Assembly: GCF_030409755.1 (NCBI RefSeq)
Contig: NZ_JAUFQE010000001.1
Location: 1,860,001 to 1,924,000, forward strand
From: Vibrio lentus
GTDB lineage: Bacteria > Pseudomonadota > Gammaproteobacteria > Enterobacterales > Vibrionaceae
Length of the DNA: 64,000 nucleotides
Direction: 5' to 3'
Shown here in pieces: positions 36,148 through 45,004 of this stretch. Every line of letters begins with the position of its first letter. Positions within the stretch are counted from its first letter, which is position 1. The notes under the pieces were generated by a model. The model had not been told where the DNA came from. It made no database searches and was given only the letters and a program-made list of their open reading frames with translations. The position numbers and the translations under genes are program-made.

Positions 36148-37656
36148 ATGACTCAGATAAAAAATGACATCGCGATGATTGGTTTAGGAGTGATGGGAAA
36201 AAGCCTTGCACTCAACCTACTGGATAACGGTTTTAACGTTGCTGGCTTTGACTTGAATACAGACAATATTGATCGCGCCAGTTCAGAAGCAAAGCTGCTT
36301 AATGAATCGTTTACTGGTAAAGGTCAGTTCACACAAGGGACTAGCCTTGAGCATGTGCTGCAAGGGCTCGCGAGGCCGCGTGTCATCGCTTTGTCGGTTC
36401 CTGCTGGAAAACCTGTCGATATCGTCGTAAATAGCTTGCTTGATGCTGGCTTAGAAAATGACGACATTGTTATCGATACAGGCAACAGCCTTTGGACAGA
36501 TACCGAGGCGCGTGAAGTGAGCTACAAAGGCAAACTGCGCTTCTTTAGCACCGCCGTTTCTGGTGGTGAAGAAGGCGCTCGTGTTGGCCCTGCGCTCATG
36601 GCGAGTGGCGACCAATCAGCTTGGCAATATGTGAAACCGATGTGGGAAGCGATTGCTGCAAAAGTGGATGCTAATGGACTACCTGTTGGTCAGTTTGAAG
36701 CGGGTGAAGCATGCGCTGCGTATGTTGGTCCTTCTGGTACAGGGCACTATGTGAAAATGGTACACAATGGTATTGAATATGCCGACATGCAGCTTATTTG
36801 CGAAGTGTACCATTTCATGCGTGATGTGCTTGAAATGCCAGCTCAAGAGATTGGACAAGTCTTTGATCAATGGAACAACGGTGTACTTAATAGTTACCTG
36901 ATGGAAATCAGTGCCGATATTCTTCAACAAGAAGATGTTGTAACGGGTAAGCCGTTCGTTGAGGTTGTGCTTGATAAAGCAGGGCAGAAAGGTACGGGTT
37001 TGTGGACGGCAGTTAACAGCCTTCAAGAAGGTTGCCCAACGCCAACCATTGCACAGGCGGTTTATGCACGTGCGATGAGCGGTCAAAAATCACAACGTAT
37101 TCAAGGTAGTCAGCTTCTAAAGGGCAATATTGCTGATGCCAGTCAGTTGGATAAAACAGAGGTTATTTCTGAGCTTCACGATGCTCTATATTGCGCCAAG
37201 TTGTCTGTTTACGCTCAAGGCTTTGATTTGCTTAAAACTGCGTCAGACAAAGAGGGTTGGAATCTCGATTTCACTCAAATTGCTAAGATTTGGCGAGCGG
37301 GTTGTATTATTCGTGCCGCTTTCTTGCAAAGTATCACATCGGCTTACCAACAAAATAGTGAGCTGGCGAACCTGTTATTCGATGAGGCTTTCATCAAACA
37401 AGTGGAAGATCGCGAGCTTGCTTGGCGCATCGCGGTAGCGAACTCAGCTTTGTATGGTGTGCCGATGCCGGGAATTAGTTCAGCATTAAGCTACTTTGAT
37501 TCTCTGCGCATTGAAGTGCTACCAGCGAATCTATTGCAAGCGCAACGTGACTATTTTGGTTCTCATACTTATTCGCGAGTCGATAGAGATGAAGCTGAAA
37601 AGTTTCACGTGACTTGGAGTCAGTCTCCAAGAACTGAAGTAAAAGTGAACGCTTAA
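36148..37656 (+). CDS. gnd: 6-Phosphogluconate dehydrogenase (decarboxylating)
   Basis: Converts 6-phosphogluconate and NADP+ to ribulose 5-phosphate, CO2 and NADPH. The 502-residue protein has the coenzyme motif IGLGVMGKSLALNLLDNGF, FFSTAVSGGEEGAR, the catalytic-site GHYVKMVHNGIEYADMQ and the Lys/Asn pair expected there. It is somewhat longer than E. coli Gnd (468). Placing gnd, rather than the Entner-Doudoroff genes edd/eda, behind gntK suggests that gluconate is routed mainly to the pentose phosphate pathway by this operon. Confidence 0.94.
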   Translation: MTQIKNDIAMIGLGVMGKSLALNLLDNGFNVAGFDLNTDNIDRASSEAKLLNESFTGKGQFTQGTSLEHVLQGLARPRVIALSVPAGKPVDIVVNSLLDAGLENDDIVIDTGNSLWTDTEAREVSYKGKLRFFSTAVSGGEEGARVGPALMASGDQSAWQYVKPMWEAIAAKVDANGLPVGQFEAGEACAAYVGPSGTGHYVKMVHNGIEYADMQLICEVYHFMRDVLEMPAQEIGQVFDQWNNGVLNSYLMEISADILQQEDVVTGKPFVEVVLDKAGQKGTGLWTAVNSLQEGCPTPTIAQAVYARAMSGQKSQRIQGSQLLKGNIADASQLDKTEVISELHDALYCAKLSVYAQGFDLLKTASDKEGWNLDFTQIAKIWRAGCIIRAAFLQSITSAYQQNSELANLLFDEAFIKQVEDRELAWRIAVANSALYGVPMPGISSALSYFDSLRIEVLPANLLQAQRDYFGSHTYSRVDRDEAEKFHVTWSQSPRTEVKVNA

Positions 37657-37665
37657 ACAATCAAT

Positions 37666-37692
37666 AACGCCCTCAACAAGAGGGCGTTTGTA
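37666..37692 (+). terminator. Intrinsic terminator after gnd
   Basis: AACGCCCTC / GAGGGCGTT with a 5-base loop followed by TGTAATT. Confidence 0.85.
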
Positions 37693-37755
37693 ATTATGAC
37701 GCTGTATCAACATTTTACTAAATTAGGCTTCAAATTCCACGTCAGTCGGATACAC

Positions 37756-37769
37756 TGTTACCAGTAACA
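37756..37769. promoter_or_regulatory. GntR operator 3 (TGTTACCAGTAACA)
   Basis: Near-perfect palindrome of the same type as the two sites before the TRAP operon, 27 bases before the gntR start. Indicates autoregulation. Confidence 0.75.
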
Positions 37770-37795
37770 TAACTCAAAAATAATAATTACTAATT

Positions 37796-38797
37796 ATGTC
37801 GAATAAGAAAAAACGTCCCACATTACAAGATGTTGCCAACCTCGTTGGTGTCACTAAAATGACCGTCAGTCGCTGCCTGCGAGACTCTTCTCAAGTGTCA
37901 GAAGCTCTGCGCGATAAGATCAGCGCTGCAGTAGACGAGCTAGGTTATATCCCTAATCGCGCACCAGACATTCTTTCCAACGCAAAAAGCAATGCGATTG
38001 GTGTTTTAGTTCCCTCGTTAACCAACCAAGTTTTTGCTGAAGTTATCCGTGGCATTGAACAAGTCACAGCGCCCGCAGGCTACCAAACCATGATTGCCCA
38101 CTATGGCTATAGCGCTGAACTGGAAGAGCAGAGCATCGCTTCACTGCTTTCTTACAACGTTGATGCGATTATCCTTTCAGAAAACGTGCACACCGATAGA
38201 GCGCGTAAGATGTTGCAGACTGTTTCTATCCCTGTGATTGAGATTATGGATTCAGTGTCGCCAAGAATTGAACAAGCGGTTGGCTTTGATAACTTCGAAG
38301 CGGCTAGAGCGATGACCAAAACCATGCTCGAGAGAGGGCGCACCAATATCGCTTACTTAGCAGCACGTATGGATGAGCGTACTCGCTTGAAAATGGCGGG
38401 CTACGAGCATGCAATGCAAGAAGCCGATAAAACGCCTGTGACACTGCAAACGGAAGACGCTTCCTCGTTTACTCTTGGTGCAAAACTGATTGGTGAGCTA
38501 CTTGAGAAACACCCACAAGTGAATGGCATTTTCTGTACTAACGATGATTTGGCCATTGGTGCTTTTTACGAATGTGTACGACGTGGTATTCAAGTCCCCG
38601 AGCAGATGGCGATTGCAGGTTTCCACGGACACGACATCACAGTGGCGATGACGCCGCGTTTAGCGACTGTCGTAACACCTAGGGAGCAGATCGGTAAAGT
38701 CGCTGCAGAGCAAGTTGTAGCGCGTTTACAAGGCAACAATGAATGGGTGGCGAAGCTGGATCTCGGTTATGAGATTGAAGTGGGTGAGAGTATTTAA
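37796..38797 (+). CDS. gntR: GntR: LacI-family gluconate operon repressor
   Basis: A 333-residue LacI/GalR repressor closely similar to E. coli GntR throughout. The helix-turn-helix is LQDVANLVGVTKMTVSRCLR and the hinge region DELGYIPNRAPDILSNAKS. The effector domain has VGFDNFEAARAMTK and IAGFHGHDITVAMTPRLATV. It is expected to release its TGTTACCGGTAACA-type operators when gluconate binds. Own transcript with its own operator and terminator. Confidence 0.95.
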   Translation: MSNKKKRPTLQDVANLVGVTKMTVSRCLRDSSQVSEALRDKISAAVDELGYIPNRAPDILSNAKSNAIGVLVPSLTNQVFAEVIRGIEQVTAPAGYQTMIAHYGYSAELEEQSIASLLSYNVDAIILSENVHTDRARKMLQTVSIPVIEIMDSVSPRIEQAVGFDNFEAARAMTKTMLERGRTNIAYLAARMDERTRLKMAGYEHAMQEADKTPVTLQTEDASSFTLGAKLIGELLEKHPQVNGIFCTNDDLAIGAFYECVRRGIQVPEQMAIAGFHGHDITVAMTPRLATVVTPREQIGKVAAEQVVARLQGNNEWVAKLDLGYEIEVGESI

Positions 38798-38835
38798 TTT
38801 TACATTTCAGCTTTGCTCTTCATCGGATTCAAACT

Positions 38836-38875
38836 AAAACGCCCTTAACGAGATGAACTTCGCTAAGGGCGTTGT
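38836..38875. terminator. Intrinsic terminator (gntR / siderophore-interacting gene)
   Basis: AACGCCCTTA / TAAGGGCGTT with a 16-base loop between converging genes, followed by a modest T-rich stretch. Confidence 0.75.
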
Positions 38876-38911
38876 CTATTTATCTAGCAAAAGACGCATG
38901 CAGTAACAGAC

Positions 38912-39694
38912 TTAACCCGCTAAAGCTTGAGCATCTTGTTGCTTCAATACTTTATGGCCATCTTCAGTGACGCCACGCTTCCAATAACTGCTGATGTAGA
39001 TGTTCTCTTTGGCGACTTCTTTTTCGTTTCGGAAGTATTGTCTCAGCTCGCGCATGCTTTCAAATTCACACGCTGTCCAAATCGAAACCTGACCGTCTAA
39101 CCATTCTGAATTGCGAACCGTTTGTGAAAGGGATTCTGAGGTTTCATCTTCAATTAACCAAGTAACTTTGATGCCTTGAGGCGCTGCAAGCGTTTGTTTA
39201 TCTGCTGCTGAATTGATCTGAATAACAGCGTGACCTGTTGCATGCTCTGGAAGTGATTTTACTTTTGCAGAAAGCGCAGGGAGTGAGGTCATGTCTGCGA
39301 CTAAGAAGAACCAATCAGACTCCAGATTCAGCCCTTGAATCAAACCAGGTCCCGCCACTGAAATTGTGTCACCCACTTCTGCGTTCATTGCCCATCTTGC
39401 AGCGAAGCCACATTGCAAATCTGTGGTGATGTGGCGAACGAAATCAACCTCAATCCAGTTTTCTACAGGGTTGTACTGACGAATGGTGTAAGTGCGCATG
39501 GTTGGGCGCTCACCGTCATCCAGTTGGCTTAAATCGGTTGTACCCAATGGCGAGAATAAAAGCTTGATGTAGCCGCCGGCACATTCAGTTGGGTATTTAC
39601 TTAACCCCTCACCGCTCAGCGTTATACGTTGCATGTTTGGTGTGATAGTTGAGGTTTGAGTAACAGTTAATGTGATAGGGCTAGGCTTGCTCAT
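38912..39694 (-). CDS. Siderophore-interacting protein (ViuB-like FAD ferric-siderophore reductase)
   Basis: A 260-residue SIP-family flavin reductase that releases iron from internalised ferric siderophores. The flavin-binding motif MRTYTIRQYNP and the following VDFVRH are clear. The C-terminal NAD-binding-like domain has IWTACEFESMRELRQYF and ends with the family-typical ISSYWKRGVTEDGHK. The gene stands alone. A Fur-like box lies upstream at 39754-39772, consistent with induction under iron limitation. No siderophore synthesis or receptor gene is adjacent. Confidence 0.92.
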   Translation of the reverse strand: MSKPSPITLTVTQTSTITPNMQRITLSGEGLSKYPTECAGGYIKLLFSPLGTTDLSQLDDGERPTMRTYTIRQYNPVENWIEVDFVRHITTDLQCGFAARWAMNAEVGDTISVAGPGLIQGLNLESDWFFLVADMTSLPALSAKVKSLPEHATGHAVIQINSAADKQTLAAPQGIKVTWLIEDETSESLSQTVRNSEWLDGQVSIWTACEFESMRELRQYFRNEKEVAKENIYISSYWKRGVTEDGHKVLKQQDAQALAG

Positions 39695-39753
39695 ATAAGG
39701 CTCTCTTAGATTTTAATTTCCACATCATAATCCTGAACAAGAAAACACTCAAT

Positions 39754-39772
39754 ACTAATAATTATCATTTAC
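39754..39772 (-). promoter_or_regulatory. Candidate Fur box
   Basis: On the gene's strand GTAAATGATAATTATTAGT matches about 13-14 of 19 positions of the Fur consensus and lies 60-78 bases before the siderophore-interacting protein start. Confidence 0.65.
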
Positions 39773-39833
39773 TTTTATTTACACAAGCGCAACGTAACTT
39801 GAACCCGCTATCAATAGAAACAAAAATATAGAC

Positions 39834-39862
39834 AAAAAAGCCCTTTAGAAAACTAAAGGGCT
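39834..39862 (-). terminator. Intrinsic terminator after the POT transporter gene
   Basis: AGCCCTTTAG / CTAAAGGGCT with a 4-base loop. The T-run (complement of AAAAAA) lies on the minus strand, matching the direction of the POT gene. Confidence 0.9.
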
Positions 39863-39893
39863 GATGTATTCGAACTGTTTAACGTAAGCAGAA

Positions 39894-41372
39894 TTAGCTG
39901 TTTGCTTGCTCTAATTCGATAGTTTCTTCAGCGGCTTTCGCTGCTTCCAGCATCTTACGAATAATGAACGATGCAGCCATTGCGATACCCACCATTACTA
40001 CCGCAAGAACAGTCAGCATTTGGAAGTAATCACCGTAAACCGTTTGTACGATCTCTTGCGTGATTTGTTGACCTTTCTCTAGTGCAATAGACGTTGAGAA
40101 TACCGCACCAACAATACCTGACAGTGCGATTGCAACAGAGAACAGGCTTACAGAGAAGTTCTCGATGTGCTTAGGCGCGACAGACAGGATGAAGGCTACA
40201 ACCATTGAACCAACAATCACTTCACCAAACGCTAGGAAGAAGTGAATCGCTAGGAACACTTCAGGGCGAATTAGAACGTCGTCGCCAACTGTGGTTACGG
40301 CCATTGTAAGGATACCGAAAGCGATAGCCGTTAGAATGAATGAGAAACCTACTTTCGTTGCAGTTGAGAAGTTAATGTTTTTCTTTTCTAGGTTAGAGAA
40401 GATACCTGCGATGATCGGGCCAGCAACCATACACCACAATGGGTTCATTGCCATTGAAGCTTCAGGTGCTACGGGGATAAAGCCGAATAGGTCGCCACGC
40501 ATTGTGTTGATCGCTACCATTGTCATCGACGTCATCATTTGACCGTAGTACACGAAGAAACATGTGGTCAGGAATGTGATGATTAAGATAGTGCCCATTT
40601 TCAGCATGTCTGATTTTTTCGACTTCAGCATCAAAGAAACAAAGTAGACGATCGCAGCACCACCAATTGCGTATACGATGTTTTGGCCAATATCCATGTT
40701 AGAAAACATGAAGAATACCAAGCCAATCATTGCTGCCGAAAGACCAAGGAAGGCTGCCCAGTTCTTAGTGCTTACCGGTTGTTGATCGATTTCAGCACTG
40801 GCTTCAACAAGGCCTTTGCGAACAAAGATCATCATTAGCAGCGCTGCGCCCGCTAGAACAGCTGAAAGAAGGAAACCACCGTGGAAACCAACAACAAGCA
40901 CTAGCATTGGGAACAAGTATTGGCCTAGTAACGCACCAATGTTGTTTACTGAGTAGTTAATCGGGTAGCAGTTTTCAAAATCTTCTTGAGTTTTGAACGT
41001 GCGCTTGTAAAGACTTGGGTAAGAAGGGGACATCAAACCACGTGCATAACTTGCTAAAGCGATACCACATAATGCCATCGGTACATTGGTTGCTGCTGCA
41101 CCGAGTACCAGTAAAACATAACCACTAGCGAAGCCTAAAAAGGCAATAGTCAAAGATCGGTATGCGCCTAAAAATTTATCGGCGATGAAGCCACCTGCGA
41201 TAGCAAACAGCGGTCCGATTGCAGAGAAAGCACCAACAACCATCATGGTGTCGGCTTCATTGTAGTTCAGATCTTCAAGGAAGAAACGAGTCAAGATCAC
41301 CATGACGCCATAGAACGAAAGTCCGAACATCATTTGGCAGAACATCATTGATTTGTTTAATCTATTCCACAT
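39894..41372 (-). CDS. POT/PTR-family peptide transporter
   Basis: A 492-residue major-facilitator protein with 12-14 helices. The sequence FGLSFYGVMVILTRFFLEDL near the N-terminus resembles the ExxER/Y region of proton-coupled oligopeptide transporters, although the exact ExxER motif is not evident. GGFIADKFLGAYRS and the helix-4 region INYSVNNIGALLG (like the FYxxINxG signature) support POT membership. It likely imports di/tripeptides or a related substrate. Its GAGGAG ribosome site at 41384-41389 is followed, only a few bases upstream, by the left end of an IS200-type element. Confidence 0.82.
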   Translation of the reverse strand: MWNRLNKSMMFCQMMFGLSFYGVMVILTRFFLEDLNYNEADTMMVVGAFSAIGPLFAIAGGFIADKFLGAYRSLTIAFLGFASGYVLLVLGAAATNVPMALCGIALASYARGLMSPSYPSLYKRTFKTQEDFENCYPINYSVNNIGALLGQYLFPMLVLVVGFHGGFLLSAVLAGAALLMMIFVRKGLVEASAEIDQQPVSTKNWAAFLGLSAAMIGLVFFMFSNMDIGQNIVYAIGGAAIVYFVSLMLKSKKSDMLKMGTILIITFLTTCFFVYYGQMMTSMTMVAINTMRGDLFGFIPVAPEASMAMNPLWCMVAGPIIAGIFSNLEKKNINFSTATKVGFSFILTAIAFGILTMAVTTVGDDVLIRPEVFLAIHFFLAFGEVIVGSMVVAFILSVAPKHIENFSVSLFSVAIALSGIVGAVFSTSIALEKGQQITQEIVQTVYGDYFQMLTVLAVVMVGIAMAASFIIRKMLEAAKAAEETIELEQANS

Positions 41373-41387
41373 TATTTTATTGGCTCC

Positions 41388-42003
41388 TCAAAACCACCGC
41401 CTAGGGCGGTGGTGATTGTTCCTCTAGGCTATAGCCTGAAGAAGTGCCCATGTTAGAAGTAACCTCTTATTCACCACAAGTAAGAGGAAACAACCACATG
41501 GGCGATTACAGAAGTTCATCACATGTCTATTGGCGTTGCAAATACCATATAGTTTGGACTCCAAAGTATAGATATAAGATTTTGAAAGATAAGGTTGGAA
41601 AGGAGCTTTATCGTTCAATTTATATTTTGTGCAATATGAAAGACTGCGAGGTTTTAGAGTTAAATGTTCAACCAGATCATGTTCATCTTGTTGTCATTAT
41701 TCCTCCCAAGTTGTCGATCTCGAGTTTGTTAGGAGTTTTAAAGGGCCGGACAGCAATTAGACTTTTCAATAAATTTCCACATATACGTAAGAAACTATGG
41801 GGAAATCACTTTTGGGCTAGAGGGTATTTTGTAGATACGGTCGGTGTGAATGAAGAAGTCATTCGACGATATGTCCGACACCAAGATAAACAGGACATAG
41901 AGTATGAACAACAACTGCAGTTATTGAAGAACTGATAGCGTGGACGCCCCCTTCTAGGGGGTTATAAAGCAAAACCGCCTTCTAAGAAGGCGGATATTTT
42001 TTC
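41388..42003 (+). mobile_element. IS200/IS605-type insertion sequence (approximate ends)
   Basis: Single-orf element with tnpA flanked by end hairpins instead of terminal inverted repeats. The left-end hairpin ACCACCGCC/GGCGGTGGT is at 41393-41412. The right-end hairpin CCGCCTTCT/AGAAGGCGG is at 41976-41994, with an additional CCCCC/GGGGG hairpin at 41948-41961. A second left-side inverted repeat GGCTATAGCC is at 41428-41437. Exact cleavage sites are not determinable from this copy. It lies directly upstream of the POT gene. Confidence 0.85.
41498..41935 (+). CDS. tnpA: IS200-type transposase TnpA (Y1 HUH)
   Basis: A 145-residue REP-type single-strand transposase. The HUH motif is HVH at residues 61-63 (DHVHLVVII) and the catalytic tyrosine is probably Tyr125 in RRYVRHQ. 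The opening SSSHVYWRCKYHIVWTPKYRY is the classic IS200 N-terminus. Length is as expected and no internal stop is present, so it may be active. The ATG at 41498 gives the family start; an in-frame upstream ATG at 41444 lies in the end region. Confidence 0.95.
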   Translation: MGDYRSSSHVYWRCKYHIVWTPKYRYKILKDKVGKELYRSIYILCNMKDCEVLELNVQPDHVHLVVIIPPKLSISSLLGVLKGRTAIRLFNKFPHIRKKLWGNHFWARGYFVDTVGVNEEVIRRYVRHQDKQDIEYEQQLQLLKN

Positions 42004-42310
42004 TCACATTTGTGTTGATATGTAGTGTAATTGCCCAATTATACTATCATTAGTAGCAATACATAAAATGAAACATGTGTCCCAAACAGAACTTTACTCG
42101 ATATACCTTTTCTTATGAGTACATTGATATTTCTCATGAATGAAATCTGCAATATTAGATTTTGCTAGCGGATGCATGACTGTGTGAAATTCAACCATTT
42201 TTATTTGTGGCTAAGTAATGAACAAATAAAGGAAAAGTTATCGACGCTCATCTTGTAAAGTTTTTCAAGTGAATACCATTTTCAATTGGCCGTTGGGTTT
42301 TAGCCATTAA
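42004..42310. other. Non-coding region between the IS element and the sdaA terminator
   Basis: AT-rich sequence with no convincing gene. It is probably the original upstream region of the POT gene, now separated from it by the insertion. Confidence 0.45.
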
Positions 42311-42340
42311 AAAAGCCAGCTTGGCAGCTGGCTTTGTTTT
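42311..42340 (-). terminator. Intrinsic terminator after sdaA
   Basis: AAAGCCAGCT / AGCTGGCTTT with a short loop and a T-run on the minus strand. Confidence 0.9.
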
Positions 42341-42408
42341 GATATTGAAAACTAAGTTTACAAGAATGCCATCTCTATAGGGGCTTTCTTAACTCGTGTT
42401 CTTGTCTG

Positions 42409-43779
42409 TTACTCACAAGGTGGCGCCATGTGGATCACGGCCAAGCCACCTAAAGATGTTTCACGGTACTTCTTGTTCATGTCTTTACCCGTTTGGTACA
42501 TGGTTTCGATAACCTTGTCTAACGAGATAAGGCACTTGCTTGTGCGTTTCAGCGCCATACGTGATGCATTGATTGCTTTCATCGCGCCCATAGCATTACG
42601 TTCAATACACGGTACTTGAACAAGCCCGCCGATTGGATCACATGTCATGCCAAGTGAGTGCTCCATTGCGATCTCAGCTGCAATACAGATTTGCTCGTTG
42701 CTGCCACCGCGTAGGGCGGTTAGGCCAGCCGCTGCCATTGAAGAAGATACGCCAACTTCGCCCTGACAACCCACTTCAGCACCAGAAATCGAAGCGTTGG
42801 TTTTGTACAAGATGCCAATAGCGCCAGATACTGCTAAAAAGTCTTTTAACTGCTTGGTGTCTAGCTCTTTGATGAAGCGATGGTAGTACATCAATACCGC
42901 AGGAATAACGCCAGCAGCACCGTTAGTTGGTGATGTCACAACCTGACCACCCGCTGCGTTTTCTTCACTCACGGCGAAGGCAAACAGGTTAATCCAATCC
43001 ATGATCTCCATTGGATCATTTTCAATCGAAGCATTCGCTTCCAGCTTTTTCAAAAGAGCTGGCGCTCGACGGGTGACTTCTAGTCCGCCATCAAGAATAC
43101 CTTCAGTATCAAAACCACGCTGCATACACAGAGACATTACCTTCCAAATTTGGTCAGCTTTTTGGTCAATCACATCCATGTCTTGGAAAGACACTTCATT
43201 ACGCAGGATTAAGCCACCAAGGCTAAGCCCTTGTTGTTCAGACAATTCAAGCAATTGGTCGGCAGAAGTAAAAGGGAATTCAACTTGTGTTTCTGCTTCC
43301 TGCTTGCCATTTTGCAGTTCATCAGCGGTTGCAATGAAACCACCACCGATAGAGTAGTATGTTTCCATGTCCAACCGTTCATCATTCGCGTTAAAGGCTG
43401 AGATAGTCATGCCATTTTCGTGAAGTGGTAGGTTGGTTTTATGAAACAGTAAGTCGCTGTCTACGTCGAAGTGAATTTCATGGTTGCCGCTCACCAATAG
43501 CGACTTGTCTTCAATCGCTTTACGCATTGCTAAATTCGCACTGGTGATTTTGATGGTGTCAGGGCGGTTACCAAGAAGACCTAATAGGGTTGCACGATCG
43601 GTGTGGTGGCCAATACCTGTTAGTGACAATGAGCCGTATAGGTCTATTTGAATGCGGGTAACTTGATCAAGTACCGATTCAATTCTTTGGGTAAAATTAA
43701 ACCCAGCGATCATTGGTCCATTTGTATGGGAGCTGGAAGGCCCAACCCCGATTTTGTAAATGTCAAAAATAGACAGCAT
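42409..43779 (-). CDS. sdaA: L-serine dehydratase (iron-sulfur, single-chain)
   Basis: Deaminates L-serine to pyruvate and ammonia using a [4Fe-4S] cluster. The 456-residue single-chain enzyme begins MLSIFDIYKIGVGPSSSHTNGPM (beta-domain). The alpha-domain cluster region includes GAEVGCQGEVGVSSSMAAAGL and MTCDPIGGLVQVPCIERN. It could be called sdaA or sdaB. The leader contains an inverted repeat and three TTGAAAC repeats. Monocistronic with a terminator. Confidence 0.94.
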   Translation of the reverse strand: MLSIFDIYKIGVGPSSSHTNGPMIAGFNFTQRIESVLDQVTRIQIDLYGSLSLTGIGHHTDRATLLGLLGNRPDTIKITSANLAMRKAIEDKSLLVSGNHEIHFDVDSDLLFHKTNLPLHENGMTISAFNANDERLDMETYYSIGGGFIATADELQNGKQEAETQVEFPFTSADQLLELSEQQGLSLGGLILRNEVSFQDMDVIDQKADQIWKVMSLCMQRGFDTEGILDGGLEVTRRAPALLKKLEANASIENDPMEIMDWINLFAFAVSEENAAGGQVVTSPTNGAAGVIPAVLMYYHRFIKELDTKQLKDFLAVSGAIGILYKTNASISGAEVGCQGEVGVSSSMAAAGLTALRGGSNEQICIAAEIAMEHSLGMTCDPIGGLVQVPCIERNAMGAMKAINASRMALKRTSKCLISLDKVIETMYQTGKDMNKKYRETSLGGLAVIHMAPPCE

Positions 43780-43840
43780 AGTAACTTCCTGTGAAGACGG
43801 TTCGATGAACGAACTCTGTATAAAATTTATATTTTGTGCG

Positions 43841-43858
43841 TTTCACTTTTTAGTGAAA
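43841..43858 (-). promoter_or_regulatory. Perfect palindrome in the sdaA leader
   Basis: TTTCACT-TTTT-AGTGAAA lies 62-79 bases upstream of the sdaA start. Three TTGAAAC direct repeats follow at 43870, 43904 and 43921. It could be an operator; no regulator is identified. The rest of the region to 44133 shows nothing coding. Confidence 0.45.
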
Positions 43859-44133
43859 ACAGACCTTGGTTGAAACAGTTTTTTGATTGAGCTTGCTCTT
43901 TGTTTGAAACGTCTCTTTTATTGAAACTTGTGTTAGCAAACGTAGAGCAAAGAATGCATGAGCGTGTTATTTTTGCTTAAAAGCAGCACGTCTATTCTTG
44001 CATTACCTATGTGTCGCTATGAATAGTGAGCATTATTGCGAGCAACATATAAGAATTTCAAAATACTTTTGTTAACAACTATTGTATACATAATTCACTT
44101 CATCTAATCACTAAAACGAGACTTGAACATAAA

Positions 44134-45000
44134 ATGAGCATTAATCACCTCCTTATTGTGCTGGGTAAGCGACTTAATGAGAATAAATTGACTGATGAGG
44201 GAATCAGTCGTGTTGATGCTTTAGTTGAGTATTTAATGGTGGACGCGAATCAGCAAACTGCGGTCGCATTTTGTGGTGGGGTTACGCAAGGGCAAAACAC
44301 CTCCGAAGCTGATGCAATGCACCAATATTTTCGTAAGCTTGAAAGTCAGCGCGAAGCTCCGTTTATGTTAGGTGCTATCTTACTTGAGCAGCTTTCGACA
44401 AACACGGTCGAGAACATCCAGAATTTGGCTTCAGAAATGATTGCAAGCGGGCTGTTTACTCGTGGGCAGAGCGTCAAAGTAACTTTCGTTTCGAATGACT
44501 ACCATTTACAACGTATTTTCGAGATTCAATCGCTGATGGATGAGCAAGGTCTGCTTAAAGTGCTTGTTGACAGGTGTTCCGCGCTTGGTGTGGATTTGCA
44601 AATAGATCATCAGTTAGAGGATCATGTCGCGGTGCCATATCCTCATCAAGGCCCTCAAGGGCAATTGTTTTTGCTCATGGATGTACTGACCACTTATCGA
44701 GTTTATCTCGAAGGTGTCGTGGCAGGGTCTTTTGAGCGAGATCTAGAATCCGTAAGGAAAGAACCAGAAAGGTTATCGATTGAAGCGTTAGTGAAAGCGA
44801 GAGGTTGGATAGAATCATCTCCCCGTTTTGATATTGTGGATACACTCATTCCGGTATTGGAGCGTTGTATTCTTCAAACTCCAGTTGGTTCAGATATAGA
44901 AAAAGCCAGGGAGTATCTAGCTTTACTAGACACAAACCTGACTTTCTTAAATCGATATTTAGACCCAGAGCAAGATAAGACTCAACGCTGGTGGCGATAA
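44134..45000 (+). CDS. DUF218 / YdcF-like protein
   Basis: A 288-residue cytoplasmic protein. The N-terminal 170 residues fit DUF218: HLLIVLGKRLNENKLTDEGI at the start, FCGGVTQGQNTSEADAM, LLEQLSTNTVENIQN and VTFVSNDYHLQRI. DUF218 members such as YdcF and ElyC have Rossmann-like folds and poorly defined roles. The C-terminal 110 residues are a helical extension with no recognised motif. There is no membrane helix, unlike ElyC/SanA. Confidence 0.82.
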   Translation: MSINHLLIVLGKRLNENKLTDEGISRVDALVEYLMVDANQQTAVAFCGGVTQGQNTSEADAMHQYFRKLESQREAPFMLGAILLEQLSTNTVENIQNLASEMIASGLFTRGQSVKVTFVSNDYHLQRIFEIQSLMDEQGLLKVLVDRCSALGVDLQIDHQLEDHVAVPYPHQGPQGQLFLLMDVLTTYRVYLEGVVAGSFERDLESVRKEPERLSIEALVKARGWIESSPRFDIVDTLIPVLERCILQTPVGSDIEKAREYLALLDTNLTFLNRYLDPEQDKTQRWWR

Positions 45001-45004
45001 ACGG

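Noticed and set aside
36679..37086. 135-residue minus-strand open frame inside gnd
   Set aside because: Antisense shadow of a conserved gnd coding region; composition is not protein-like.
41976..41994. Ordinary rho-independent terminator after tnpA
   Set aside because: It has a T-rich tail and could terminate, but its position and similarity to the left-end hairpin make it the right end of the IS200-type element.
44134..45000. ElyC/SanA-type membrane protein
   Set aside because: The DUF218 core is present but there is no N-terminal membrane helix, so the soluble YdcF-like description fits better.
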